Notes: a model not told the origin generated them from the letters alone. Shown: positions 32,568 to 42,751, counted from the stretch's first letter. The stretch: 64,000 nucleotides of DNA from Phytophthora colocasiae (GCA_018806915.1 JAGKQI010000016.1:124001-188000), one strand, 5' to 3'. A program made the numbers and translations.

Positions 32568-33756
32568 TGACGAAGGTCTTCTCGCTACGTTTAAGGAACT
32601 GGCAGCGTCCAACAACTACAAGGACGTTCGTTCGATGATGGACGGCAACTCGGTTTACGGTGAGGACTGCGGCTTTACTGATCCGAACGGAACGCCCGTT
32701 GGTCCACCGACCGATGGTGCAGCGGCGTATGTAGATGGTACGCAGGACACGATTTCTGTCTCCAAGCCTGTCGACTACTAGTACTCTTCATGCGCTTCGG
32801 GTGGCTGCATGCTTCGATTCTACTACAGCGTCTTGATGGGAAGACGGTCTGGCAGGCGTACAAGAACTGTATCCCTTTGACGGATGCTGGCGGAGGTGGC
32901 TCGCCATCCACTGGCGACTCCGACTCACCGTCGAGTGGCAATTCGGGCGCTCGAGCTACAGTAGTTTTCGTGCTGCGACTTAGCTCTTGTCCTATTCACT
33001 TTGCTTTTTGCCGGCAACGGACAACAACCGCACACCACTTTCACTGGTTCCCTTTAAACTTTCCGCCTCACGACTTGAATCCGAACAAGCAACAAAGGGA
33101 TGCGAGTGCTACATACCGGCATATGCAGGAGAGCCGAGGGTCCTCAGTAAGATGTTCAAGAGCTCGTACGTCGTCAAAAACGCAGACGTTTGTCATCATA
33201 CTTTCTCCTCGCGCTATACTTTGGGATCTGTGCCAATCGATAACAACCAGAATACAACACTGTTTCTTTAGATGAAAAGGCCCTAATGATAGACCAACTC
33301 CTAGTAAGAATTCTCAGTAGATCTCACTGACATGGCGTCACCGGAAAAAATGCTTCAACTGCACAGTCTGTATCGGTCTCCTTCAAAGCTCGTAGCAATA
33401 GCCTCCCCACCAAGGAAACGAAAACCAACGAACCGTAAACCAGGGACGACAGGACTCTGCCCATTGAATACGGGGAATGGCAGTTTTTCACGTGAGCAAT
33501 GGACGCAGTGGATGCATGAGGCCCATGAGCTACATGTGTCTTCATCAATGTTTCTTGCCACCACTTCAAGTGCGACCTTGGCTCAATCAGCAACTGAAGG
33601 ACTGCAACTTGTATTGAATCCTGTAGTTGCTCGATTGGAAGAGAAATTTGCAGAAGTGATAGATGAACGAGCAATTGACCTCACAATCTCAACAACAACA
33701 GTGTTTACGGTGAAGAATTCACCTGGAGTGAATAAAACTCAACAATGGAGGCCACG
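32568..33756 (+). repeat. 1,189-bp direct duplication, right copy
   Basis: Repeats 26154-27342 and continues without break into the intact IQ/EF-hand gene. It includes the C-terminal part of the AA17-like relic (32568-32959) and the same unassigned spacer to 33,331. It lacks the signal-peptide start of the relic. Confidence 0.9.
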
Positions 33757-35376
33757 TATCACCAAACCTATGAAACAGAAGAAGACTAGACCCCTCCACA
33801 TCGAGCCTTTGTTGTCGAACGAGGTGAGTGGCGAGCTTTATCAATCTATAACTCTGCTCAACTTACAGAGAAGTATTTGTTTAACATTCAGATGCGAAAG
33901 AAACTACATGCGCATCTGGAAAAGAAAATCAAAGGGAATTTGTGGGAAAACGAAATCCGATCAAGACTTGCCAGACCGCTCAGTGCATCAACGTTTTGCA
34001 GTAGAAGTGAACAGCTACGTCATCCACTCAGTTCGGTGCAGTTTACTACAGAGACTGGGAACGCAGCACCTAATGTCGTGCCGAAATTCCCGTACTCAAA
34101 CGAAGCACACGCTTCAGCTAACCGTATTAGACGCTGCGTCACTAAAGCTTGGTTTCGAACGGCATTGAAGGCCCGTGTTCGCGTTGTAGCCATCGCCATT
34201 CGAGTACTTCGTCGTCGCGGTATTCCACTTCTGGTTCGAGGTTTCCGTCGTCGAAGACGAGCTGCGATTCGGATTCAGCGATGTTATCGACGCTTCGTTC
34301 GTTGGAGAACTGAGTTTTTACGTCCGTTTGTCTGTAGGAACGTCGCTGCCTGGGTACGACAGGGATTGTCCTTAGTAGCGGCTCGTGTGCTACTTGCGCG
34401 TATCGTTACCGCGTTGTATCTGGCACGGAGGGCGAGACACTGGGTTGAGCTTCAACGGGCTAAGCATTTGAATCGATGGGTAGCCAAAACCCGTGTGAGT
34501 CTGTTTGTCCATCAGACATGGACGGTTGGCTGGTTTCGAGCCAAACGCAGTGCTAATGTGGACGACATGAAGCAAGAACTGGCACTTTTAGAAACGAGTG
34601 ACCGCAATGTTCGCCTAAAGTTTACTACCATCTTTGCTACACCATTAGGCAAAGAAATGCTGAAGAAAGAACTCACTATATGGCGAATGGGAGCTCGTAC
34701 AAGTACACAGGAGAAGACAGACATCGTTGAAGAGAATATGGATCCAGCAATCCTGAGACTACGACAGTGCTTTCAAGTCTTTGATCTGGATGGATCCGGG
34801 ACACTCGATTTGGACGAATTCCAGCTCATGTTGTCATATTTACGTGGGAAGAAGAGCAAAAAAGCAGCTCCTAAGCTCTCAACCGCGCAGGTTCGGACCC
34901 TGTTCGCTGAATTGGATTGCGATGGCAATGGTGGGATAACATGCAACGAATTTGAGCGTTGGTGGGCAACAGAACACACACGAGCGACGCTATCAACGTC
35001 CGCTTCGACCAATTTCCTCTCTCGAGGTCTGGATGGCTTACTGCTTCAGAGTCACGGCCTGCTCTTCTGGCTGCTCGGTCGCAAGCAGCAGTTGGAGCGG
35101 AAGTTCGTCAAGAAACTCATTGTGCGTCGCGCAATGGAGAAAGCTAAACGAGAGATTCTGTACCAAGAAATTGACTGTGAGCGTGCAGCTGGGTTGGCTT
35201 CAGGTGTGTTTCGTTGTGGTGGTTGTGGCCGTCGGTTTGGACTACGAAGAGACTTGGACGACCACATCGCACACGAATGTAGTAGTGGGGAGTTAGTGGT
35301 GGATACGTTTACTCTAAAGAGATGGATCCATGAAGAAGAATTCCGATTGCTCGAAGATATCAAAGGTGGCGATTGA
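33332..35376 (+). CDS. IQ-motif, EF-hand and zinc-finger protein, two exons
   Basis: Exons 33332-33823 and 33892-35376 join in phase 0 across a 68-bp intron (GTGAGT...TTCAG), giving 658 residues. The joined frame explains why each exon alone is open. The middle is Arg-rich and helical with an IQ calmodulin-binding-like motif (AIRIQRCYRRFVRWR). Two canonical EF-hand loops follow, DLDGSGTLDLDE and DCDGNGGITCNE, both with all calcium-ligand positions filled. Near the C-terminus a Cys-x2-Cys...His...Cys cluster (FRCGGCGRRFGL, HIAHEC) looks like a zinc finger. A calcium-regulated cytoskeletal or signalling role is plausible but not shown. It is the only clear housekeeping-type gene in the window. 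Its 5' end is duplicated at 26,918. Confidence 0.8.
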
Positions 35377-35480
35377 CATAGAGTTGTTGTTTTTCCTTCG
35401 GAAGACTTTCAATTGCGAGTGATGTGAGATTAAGAAGTAACTCTACCTAACATGATCTCTTCTCTTCGGACAAACGTTGC

Positions 35481-36577
35481 TTAGCCCAAGTTGACGACAT
35501 TCTGCACCTTTTTCAGAACGAGCGCCGAGTAAAGCCTCTGGGCAGTCCACTCGACTCCGTCCCGCTTGAGCGTAGGATACTTGGTTTTGTACAGCGTGGC
35601 GATGTCAACAGGATCAACACCTCTCGCCACCCAGTCTTTGATCCTGTCCCTGGCGCCCGACGTGTTCTTAATCTTCTTCATGATGATCTGCAGTACCTTG
35701 TCATTGAGTAACTTGCTCTCCAGTATATCGTCGGCTTTCTTCATTGCCGCCAGCCAGGGATAGGAAAAATACAATATCATACGGATTGGAGGCCTTCATC
35801 CAAGCCAATAAATAATTAAGTTATTGCCAATTTTTTCGACAATGTCAACCAAGTCAGTAGGTGAATATGTGACACTATGTCGGCTTTTTTCATGAGTTTT
35901 TGAACGAGTTGGTTGCTGTCGATGCGCCTGGATTCAGGAGGGGTTACCTCGAGAACCCTCCCACCGCGTCCAACCTCTCCAACTAACACACACAAGTCAT
36001 AGTCCGAATTCCTCGACATCATACATACAACACACAAATCAACTGATATAATATAATTCAGTTAGGAAATGACAAGCAACTGTAATAACCCGTGTGCCCT
36101 GTGTGCAAACGTGGCCAGACCACCCGTTTGGCGATAGTTCTCGCTACCATCCATTGGCAAAGCAACCACACATGTCAACGACATTTGGCTATGGCCAAGA
36201 TTGACCTGTATAAAAAATTGCATGTTATTGGGGTTGAGGAGCAATAAATTATGGCAATATGACATTGCCAATATCGGCAATAGTTACGGAAAAATACCAA
36301 ACCCTGCCGCCAGCACCTCCGCTTGTGGACGCAAGAGGGGGTGGTTCAGATAGCTCGTCGAGCGTTTAAAATTCTTAAGGACGTCTCCCGTTGCAGCCCT
36401 CTCTTCCAATTTCGAACTTTCTTCTGTCTTGATCTTTCGCAGGGACCTCGTGTTCTTCACTGGGATGTCAAGAGGTTGCACAGGCGTTGAAGACTTTCTC
36501 TCCGTGGCAGTTGAGGTGGCATTGCAGCTGACGAGGAAAGCTGCTACTAGCACAACGAAGATGGAGCTCAGACGCAT
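35481..36577 (-). pseudogene. RxLR-EER effector gene 2, split by a MITE
   Basis: The minus strand starts at ATG 36577 with a signal peptide nearly identical to effector 1, then RSLR and an EER motif, to 36315. A 552-bp MITE plus its target duplication interrupts the gene. The C-terminal domain resumes at 35746 and ends with the same VQNVVNLG and TAA (35481-35483) as effector 1. The two halves sit in one frame apart from the insert, so the gene was probably intact before insertion. As it stands the product would be the secreted RxLR part with a short foreign tail. An initiator motif lies upstream at 36605-36617. Confidence 0.85.
35755..36306. mobile_element. hAT-type MITE, 552 bp
   Basis: Ends are CAGGGATAGG and CCAAACCCTG, giving imperfect inverted ends beginning CAGGG as in hAT elements. 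It is flanked by the exact 8-bp duplication CCGCCAGC (35747-35754 and 36307-36314), the hAT target length. There is no transposase, and an AT-rich interior. A second copy is at 56519-57075. Confidence 0.8.
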
Positions 36578-36604
36578 GGGTGTTGTTGACTTGAGTATTG
36601 TGCG

Positions 36605-36617
36605 AAACGCAGAATGA
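36605..36617 (-). promoter_or_regulatory. initiator-like motif of RxLR gene 2
   Basis: The minus strand reads TCATTCTGCGTTT, the same as upstream of effector gene 1, 28 bp from the ATG. Confidence 0.5.
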
Positions 36618-36960
36618 AGGGAAAGCCAGGTCTGAAATTACGGCAAAGAACGCCACCACTTGAGACCATCTCAAGATAAATCAACTAGTCCAATATTCAA
36701 CCCAATCGGTTTACGGAAAATCTCGCGTAAACCAATTGTGTTGTAGAATGCTCTCGTGGCGAGATTAAGGTTCGCACGATGTACAAAAAAAATATCCTAC
36801 AGGTGCAGAATGTCGTCAACTTAAGTTAGGCAACACCCGTTTTGTTCAGCAATAACTACATGTACTACATGTCACGAACCTCGTATGTTTTTTTGGGATT
36901 TACACTGAAAACGTCATTGTCGTATACTGTATAGTATACCTTTTAGAAAAACGTTTAGAA

Positions 36961-38193
36961 ATGCCGCTGGACTTAGGCGCTCTGCGACGGGCGAGTCTCC
37001 GCCCTGTGCTCTTGCTTCCGGTCTTGTTCTTCGTGCTGGTGCTTCTAGTCGTGTACCACTTCGTCACCTTCGACTTCCAGCGCGTGGCGTCCTTTGAACG
37101 TCATTTCCGAGCCTCCCCCACATCTGTGTCCGTTCCAGTCTGTTTAGGCGTCAACAGCTCGGAATTCCTGCGTTCTGACGCCACCGAGACCCTAAAAGCA
37201 CGTTGTAGGGTGCAATCAGCCTTAATAACTAGTAAATTACGTCTTGTGCACTTTGTAAACGTCGCGCTGGACGCGGTGCCGCTCTGGCCTGGAGAACAGC
37301 AAACAGACAGGGAACAGTTCACGTATCTGCAGTTTTCCGCTCTGCAATCTGCTCGTCGAGTACTGAAGCCGGATATGATGATGATGCACTACTTGGAGAC
37401 CCCCCGGGGCGTCTGGTACACGCAGTGTCAGCGGCATTTGGGGCTGCACCAGGTTCTCCCGCCCGTGTCATTCGACCATATGAAGGAAGCTGGTCCCCCG
37501 TTCTTAAACCGACAAGAGAGAAGAAGAATCGTTGAGGTGTTGGTGATGTTGAAGGCTTTAAAGAAGAATGGTGGCGTGGCCTTCTCCGACTTCAACACGT
37601 TCTTGATGAGAGGGATCGGTGTGGATATGCAGGAAGAGCTGGTGGTGGCCAGTCAAGCAGGAAACAAACGGTTCAGTATCGGACTACACGTCATGCAAGC
37701 ACCACCTGGACATCCGTTTGTTGAGTTCTTAGAGCAGGAAATCATTGAGATGGTCGAACGGAACGACGTGAAGCTCCACCAGATGCCGCTCGATGAAGTT
37801 GTGGGGCAGATCGTGCTGGAAAAATACCGTGAAGTTCACGAGCGAAGCAGTGACGGTAACGATACGAGGCTGTCAAGGAGCAGCAGCGTCATGGATGGCG
37901 TGGTGATCGGCACTTCAAATCTATTCGAGTTCGACGGGCTGCATGAATTGTTAACGGAGAAATTGTCATCGATTGTCGCTGGGAAATTCCAAGGTGTTGC
38001 GGGGTTTCACGTGGATAAATACAACTTTGAAGAGCAGACCGAGGACACGGAGGATTTGAGAGAAGTCGCACGAATGCAGAAGGAATTAACACTCGCGGGT
38101 GAGTGGCAGAGCCTTGACACTGTTTTTGGGGCAGTGGTGAGACTTGCGGTCACTGCTAACACTACAGCTGAACTGGAGCCGCTTTTTACGTAA
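36961..38193 (+). CDS. type II membrane protein, glycosyltransferase-like (GT32-like fold suggested)
   Basis: 410 residues with a short basic N-terminus and one strong membrane helix at about residues 15-34, then a lumenal-looking domain. The segment around residues 190-215 (VEVLVMLKALKKNGGVAFSD) has the layout of the GT32/DXD-sugar transferase core, where a helix precedes YGG and a DxD motif, but the DxD reads SDF. An upstream LVHFVNVALDAVPLW and a Pro-rich segment before it also fit. If real, it would act in the Golgi, perhaps with altered catalysis. The last codons (EPLFT) differ from the second copy, which has one T fewer in a T-run (38182-38186) and continues 14 residues past EPL. This copy's C-terminus may therefore be a frameshift. 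Confidence 0.5.
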   Translation: MPLDLGALRRASLRPVLLLPVLFFVLVLLVVYHFVTFDFQRVASFERHFRASPTSVSVPVCLGVNSSEFLRSDATETLKARCRVQSALITSKLRLVHFVNVALDAVPLWPGEQQTDREQFTYLQFSALQSARRVLKPDMMMMHYLETPRGVWYTQCQRHLGLHQVLPPVSFDHMKEAGPPFLNRQERRRIVEVLVMLKALKKNGGVAFSDFNTFLMRGIGVDMQEELVVASQAGNKRFSIGLHVMQAPPGHPFVEFLEQEIIEMVERNDVKLHQMPLDEVVGQIVLEKYREVHERSSDGNDTRLSRSSSVMDGVVIGTSNLFEFDGLHELLTEKLSSIVAGKFQGVAGFHVDKYNFEEQTEDTEDLREVARMQKELTLAGEWQSLDTVFGAVVRLAVTANTTAELEPLFT

Positions 38194-38780
38194 GAATTGG
38201 ATTGTTGAAGATGGAATGGAGACGAAAGTAGGTTAAACATGACACGCTGAGCCAACTGGGATCGAGGAAGTAGCTCCTGACTCCTTCGCGCTCTTGCGAC
38301 CGAACAACAGCTCCGGCTCAGCTGAAAGTGAGTGATCGCTTTCGTTGGTCGATGGTTTCTAGCGAAAAGCAGATTAAAAATGTGATCAGCGCAGCATTTA
38401 AGCTATTCGAAATCACTGGCGCTGACTATCAGCTTAGCGGATGTACTGGTCTTCTTGGATTTACCCTCCACCGAGTACAAGATGCACAACTCCAGCTTGT
38501 AGCAGCTAGAACGACGACGATACGCGATATGTCAAGAGCAAGCGTCGTAAAGGGGCCAATTCTCGCCCGGATGGTAATGCAGATGCGCTCCTACAATGAG
38601 ATGTCGACTAGCGAAGTGCACGGCAGATCGCGATTGTTGAGGGAATTCCGCTGTCTGCAGTGGGGATAACGCTGACCGCTCTCATCCTGCATTGTGAGCT
38701 GCTGTTGGATGTGCACGGAACCTGCGCCAAAGGAACATTGTCCTGGGTAAACTGCTTCCGATTTCAGTAGCTGTTCAAGT
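38194..38780. other. intergenic between GT-like gene and PG1
   Basis: A 113-codon open frame (38328-38669), repeated at 59,1xx in the second copy, has no recognisable domain. It is left unannotated. Confidence 0.4.
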
Positions 38781-38794
38781 TCATTCCGGAATTT
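38781..38794 (+). promoter_or_regulatory. initiator-like motif of PG1
   Basis: TCATTCCGGAATTT lies 30 bp before the PG1 ATG and is nearly the same as the motif before PG2 (41610-41623). Confidence 0.5.
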
Positions 38795-38823
38795 CCTCAG
38801 CTTTGATCAAGCGACTGTCACCA

Positions 38824-39981
38824 ATGAAGTTCTTCGCTCCCATCCTTACCGCCGCTGCTGTAGTGCTCGCTGCCGTCAGTGGCACCCCCATGATTCGCCA
38901 AGAAGTAGAGGCAGCAGAGTCCAGTAGCTGTACGCTCACGGGAACGTACACGAGCGGCACTGGTGTTTCTTCGTGCAGCACCGTCACCATCAAGTCATTG
39001 ACGGTTCCTGCTGGTGTGACGCTGGATTTAACTGATCTCAAGTCGGGCGCTAACGTCGTGTTCTCCGGCACCACCACGTTCGGCACGAAGGTCAGATTTA
39101 CCCCTTGCGATGGCTGTACTGATTAAATTGATGTCTAACCGATTAATGTCAAAATGTAGAAATGGTCGGGGCCTCTTGTCCTCCTTACAGGAACCAAACT
39201 GACGGTGAGTGGCACTGGCACTCTTGATGGCCAAGGTGCTTGGTACTGGAAGCAAGGAACGTCCATTACGCGTCCAGTTTTCTTCCGTATGAGTAAGGTC
39301 ATCTCGTCCACTGTGAAGGGTTTCACGATCAAGAACTCGTCGTACCGCACCTTTAGTATTCTGAGTTCACAGTCTACTACCGTCAGTGGACTGACACTCG
39401 ACTCCAGCGATGGAGACGGTACTGCCAAGAACACGGACGGCTTTGACCTGAGCAAGAACACTGGCGTTACCATCACGGGCTGCAAGATCTACAACCAGGA
39501 CGACTGTCTCGCTATGCAGTCGAGTACGAACACGGTCTTCTCTAGCAACACGTGCAGCGGTGGTCATGGAATTTCCATCGGTTCTATTGGCGGTTCTACT
39601 ATCACCTCTTCGGACACGGTCTCAGGCTTGACGGTCAAGAACAACAAGATCGTCGACAGTGTGAACGGTATCCGGATCAAGACGATCATCAGTTTAACTG
39701 GCAAGGTGACGGTGTACGTCACGGACAATACGCTGTCGAATGTGGAGAATGCCATTGTGATTCACGGCGACTACAGCAAATCCAAGGGCGGATACACTGG
39801 CACGGCCAGCAGTAAGGTTTACATCACGGACATCACGATTGATGGCCTTACAGGCTCGGCGGACCAGATCTACGACATCCTGGTGAACTCCAAGTACGTC
39901 TCTGGTTGGTCGTTCTCGGGGATCGATGTCACGGGATCGACCGGCAGCTGCAGTGGCGAGCCAAGCAGTGTGGACTGCTAA
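38824..39981 (+). CDS. PG1: secreted endopolygalacturonase (GH28) with one intron
   Basis: Exons 38824-39090 and 39160-39981 give 362 residues. The 69-bp intron starts GTCAGA and ends ATGTAG, with a CTAAC branch-like site, and contains in-frame stops; removing it restores the family text FGTK-KWSGPL. There is a signal peptide (MKFFAPILTAAAVVLAAVSG), a short propeptide, then the beta-helix domain with all GH28 catalytic motifs: NTDGFD, NQDDC, GGHGIS and RIK. It hydrolyses alpha-1,4 galacturonan in plant pectin outside the cell. PG2 next door has no intron at this position. A second copy at 59584 carries frame breaks. Confidence 0.9.
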
Positions 39982-40499
39982 GTGATGTCTGCTTTTACGA
40001 GTTGGTACCTACGTTCAGCTTAACGGAGAGTTAGCAGCTGGATAGATGTTTGTCTTGAATTCAACGTTCTTGCGTTCTTTTTGACACTTTGATCCATTCG
40101 CAGATAAACATTCCCAAAGTAACTTATGCCTGTAGCCGAACAACAACAGTATGTAAAGGCAACGTGGAGTGCAGAGAACTCCCACGCTATCCTCAACTCA
40201 AAACCATACAAAACTGCAGAAGGGCAGTACTTCACCATGTAGCGCATTGCGTCTAGCGAAAGTTCACCTTTCCAACATCGAGTAATCGTGCACTTGGCCT
40301 TCTCCACCGCTGTTCTCTTACTACAGGTATGTAGATGAGTCTCACGAAATGGCGAAGGCATTATTCGCTGCGTTGACCAGGGCCAGATGGATCGGTCGAC
40401 GCATGCGTTTCAGACCTCACTCCAAGCAGATCGCCACCTCTGGCAGCAGCCTGCGGCTTCGACGTGGATCAATCCATTCGTTCTTGCCTCGACTCCAAC

Positions 40500-40640
40500 G
40501 GAATTTCCTCGAATTTATTCAAACCCTGCCCAATTATGTTCTTCTATTCGCTCCTGTTCCTTCAGCATTATCAACTCGCAGTCCACCACTGTTAGCGGGT
40601 TAACCCTCGACTCGAGTGCTGGTGGTTCGATCGTGCTAAG
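40500..40640 (+). pseudogene. polygalacturonase relic
   Basis: A short stretch encodes SIINSQSTTVSGLTLDSSAG, the segment before the NTD motif in PG1, with degraded upstream text. No catalytic residues remain. It is repeated near 61,255-61,395. Confidence 0.65.
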
Positions 40641-40981
40641 CGGTAGAACCCCCTTTGTGGACAATAGTGAGTCATGCGGTGGGCTATCACTTTTAACCGA
40701 GAACTCCTTGTTGGTTGACGTGTGCCGTCTTTGAATGGTCACCATCGACAATTCTGTCGCTCACTTGTTGAAAATGAAGCGAAGAGCGTGGCTGCATCGG
40801 CTGGTAGTGCCGAATGCCCCAGATTCGTGGGGCGGTAGCGTGGCAAGCGTCCTTTTGAAGTATGGTGGTGTCACGTTGAGTGGGTACAGTATGACAAAGA
40901 GATGGATGCCCGACCATTGCATCAACCTGAAATTGAGGTGATTATTCCTGTGACCGGACACTGGGTTGTCCTTCGAGTAAA
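40641..40981. other. non-coding between PG relic and SINE
   Basis: A short open frame starting 40735 lacks family features. Nothing else was seen. Confidence 0.35.
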
Positions 40982-40994
40982 CCTTTACAGATAC

Positions 40995-41522
40995 AGGGCT
41001 CGCCGGTGGCCCAGTGGATTAGCATCCGCTGATCCACGAACTGACCGAGGGTTCGAGCCCCGCCTCCGTCGCCCTTTTCGACTTCTGCTCTCCTCTCTCA
41101 CCGCTGCCCTTCTCTGTTCATTTCCCATCACTCACAAGCTCTTCTCTAAGACATCGGGACCAATCAAGGCACAACAACACGGAGACAAGACTCAAGGAGT
41201 TGGCGCGGTCGCAGTACTCTACCCGGCCAGGCACCGGCTGGGGGCTCATCAACGGCGGCCCATTGGGCAAAATTCCCAAGAAATTCAAGCGTACCGGTCA
41301 TAGACTAAGGGTAACCGAGTAGCCGTAGGAAATTAGTTAGGAGTAACCTTGCTTAGACGTCAATGCGCCTGTTTCTAACAGGCTTCGAAATAAGTACCTA
41401 ATATAAGGGGTTCGAGTCCTCCCTTCCCCCCCCCCCCCCCCCCCGACGTCAATGCGCCTGTTTCGAACAGGCTTCGAAATAAGTACCTAATATAAGGGGC
41501 TCGAGTCCTCCCTTCCCCCCCC
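40995..41522 (+). mobile_element. tRNA-derived SINE with tandem C-tailed 3' end
   Basis: Flanked by an exact 13-bp direct repeat CCTTTACAGATAC (40982-40994 and 41523-41535), the mark of LINE-assisted insertion. The head has a pol III A box TGGCCCAGTGG (41007-41017) and B box GGTTCGAGCCC (41050-41060), followed by TTTT; the flanking stems do not pair like a working tRNA. The 3' end has two tandem units (41356-41444 and 41445-41522). Each contains a small hairpin and a T-arm-like GTTCGAGTCC or close variant, and each ends in a poly-C run rather than poly-A. It ends 146 bp before the PG2 ATG. A copy is at 61751-62257. Confidence 0.75.
41356..41522 (+). repeat. two tandem units at the SINE 3' end
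   Basis: Both begin GACGTCAATGCGCCTGTTTC and end in C-runs (19 C in the first, about 11 in the second). In the copy at 62.1-62.26 kb the C-runs are much shorter. Confidence 0.85.
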
Positions 41523-41609
41523 CCTTTACAGATACCCAAAGATCGACCAAGGACTTGTGTTGGTTTGGCGAGTGGATCCGTCACTTTATCAAGACTGCCG
41601 GTGTCAATG

Positions 41610-41623
41610 TCATTCCGGATTTT
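41610..41623 (+). promoter_or_regulatory. initiator-like motif of PG2
   Basis: TCATTCCGGATTTT lies 46 bp before the ATG and 75 bp after the SINE target duplication, so the SINE sits just upstream of the core promoter. Confidence 0.5.
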
Positions 41624-41668
41624 GCTTTCAACAGCGCAGCCAACCTACTCCTCCCCCTGCGTTCGACC

Positions 41669-42751
41669 ATGAAGGTTTTATCCACCCTCACCACTGCTGC
41701 TTTTATCACCTCCGCTGTGATGGCGTCCCCCATGATGCGTCAAGTGAAGGAATCATCCAGTAGTTGTACACTGTCGGGCACCTACACCAGCGGCACGGAC
41801 GTTTCCTCGTGCAGCAAGATCACCATCGGTTCCCTGACGGTTCCAGCCGGAGTCACGTTAGACTTGAGCGACGTCGCGGACGGAACGACAATTGAATTCA
41901 CCGGCACAACGACGTTCGAGACATCCAAGTGGGAGGGACCGCTTATTCTCCTTACAGGAACGGATCTCACTGTTGGCGGCACGGGAACGCTTGACGGACA
42001 GGGAGATTGGTACTGGGAGCAGGGCACATCCATCGACCGCCCAGTGTTCTTCCGTATGAGCAAAGTCATCTCGTCCACCGTTTCGGATTTTACCATCAAG
42101 AACTCGCCCTACCGCACCTTTAGTGTACTCAGCTGCGAGTCAACGACGATCAGTGGGCTCACACTCGACTCGAGTGCCGGTGACGATGTAGCCAAAAACA
42201 CTGACGGTTTTGATCTGAGCAAGAACACGGACGTGACGATCTCCGGCAACATCATCTACAACCAGGACAATTGCCTCGCCATGCAGTCCAGTACCAACAC
42301 GGTTTTCTCTAGCAACACTTGCAGCGGTGGTCATGGTATCTCCATCGGATCTATTGGCGGATCGTCTGTGAGTTCTTCGGACACGGTATCGGGCCTCACC
42401 GTGAAGAACAACAAGATCGTCGACAGTGTGAACGGCATCCGGATCAAGACTATCATCGACGACTACGGTACAGTTAAGGACGTGACGTACACAGACAACA
42501 CGCTGTCGAATGTGGAGAATGCAATTGTTATCCACGGTGACTACAGCAAGTCAGAGGGAGGCTACACTGGCTCAGCCACCAGCAAGGTGACCATCACGGA
42601 CATCACGATCGACGGACTGACGGGCTCAGCCGACACGGTGTACGACATCCTGGTGGACTCGGACGTGGCTTCCGGCTGGACGTTTTCGGGTATCGACGTG
42701 TCCGGTGACACGGGAAGTTGCAGTGGTGAGCCCAGTGGCATCAGTTGCTAG
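41669..42751 (+). CDS. PG2: polygalacturonase homologue with a catalytic Asp changed to Asn
   Basis: 360 residues, no intron. Signal peptide MKVLSTLTTAAFITSAVMAS, then the GH28 beta-helix. The catalytic set is NTDGFD with Asp179, then NQDNC with Asp200 but Asn201 (AAT, 42269-42271) where the family has Asp, GGHGIS with His222, and RIK with Arg258/Lys260. In fungal endopolygalacturonases all three Asp are needed, so the product is predicted to be secreted and folded but nearly inactive. The change is present in the duplicate at 62999-63001. The frame is otherwise clean and as long as PG1, which argues for a kept pseudo-enzyme rather than decay. A decoy or binding role is an inference. Confidence 0.9.
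   Translation: MKVLSTLTTAAFITSAVMASPMMRQVKESSSSCTLSGTYTSGTDVSSCSKITIGSLTVPAGVTLDLSDVADGTTIEFTGTTTFETSKWEGPLILLTGTDLTVGGTGTLDGQGDWYWEQGTSIDRPVFFRMSKVISSTVSDFTIKNSPYRTFSVLSCESTTISGLTLDSSAGDDVAKNTDGFDLSKNTDVTISGNIIYNQDNCLAMQSSTNTVFSSNTCSGGHGISIGSIGGSSVSSSDTVSGLTVKNNKIVDSVNGIRIKTIIDDYGTVKDVTYTDNTLSNVENAIVIHGDYSKSEGGYTGSATSKVTITDITIDGLTGSADTVYDILVDSDVASGWTFSGIDVSGDTGSCSGEPSGISC

Noticed and set aside
38328..38669. 113-codon protein gene
   Set aside because: No domain, signal peptide or initiator. Its conservation is explained by the duplication alone.
40995..41075. Functional tRNA gene
   Set aside because: A and B boxes are good but the acceptor ends do not pair over seven bases, and the unit has 13-bp target duplications about 530 bp apart. 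A SINE head fits better.
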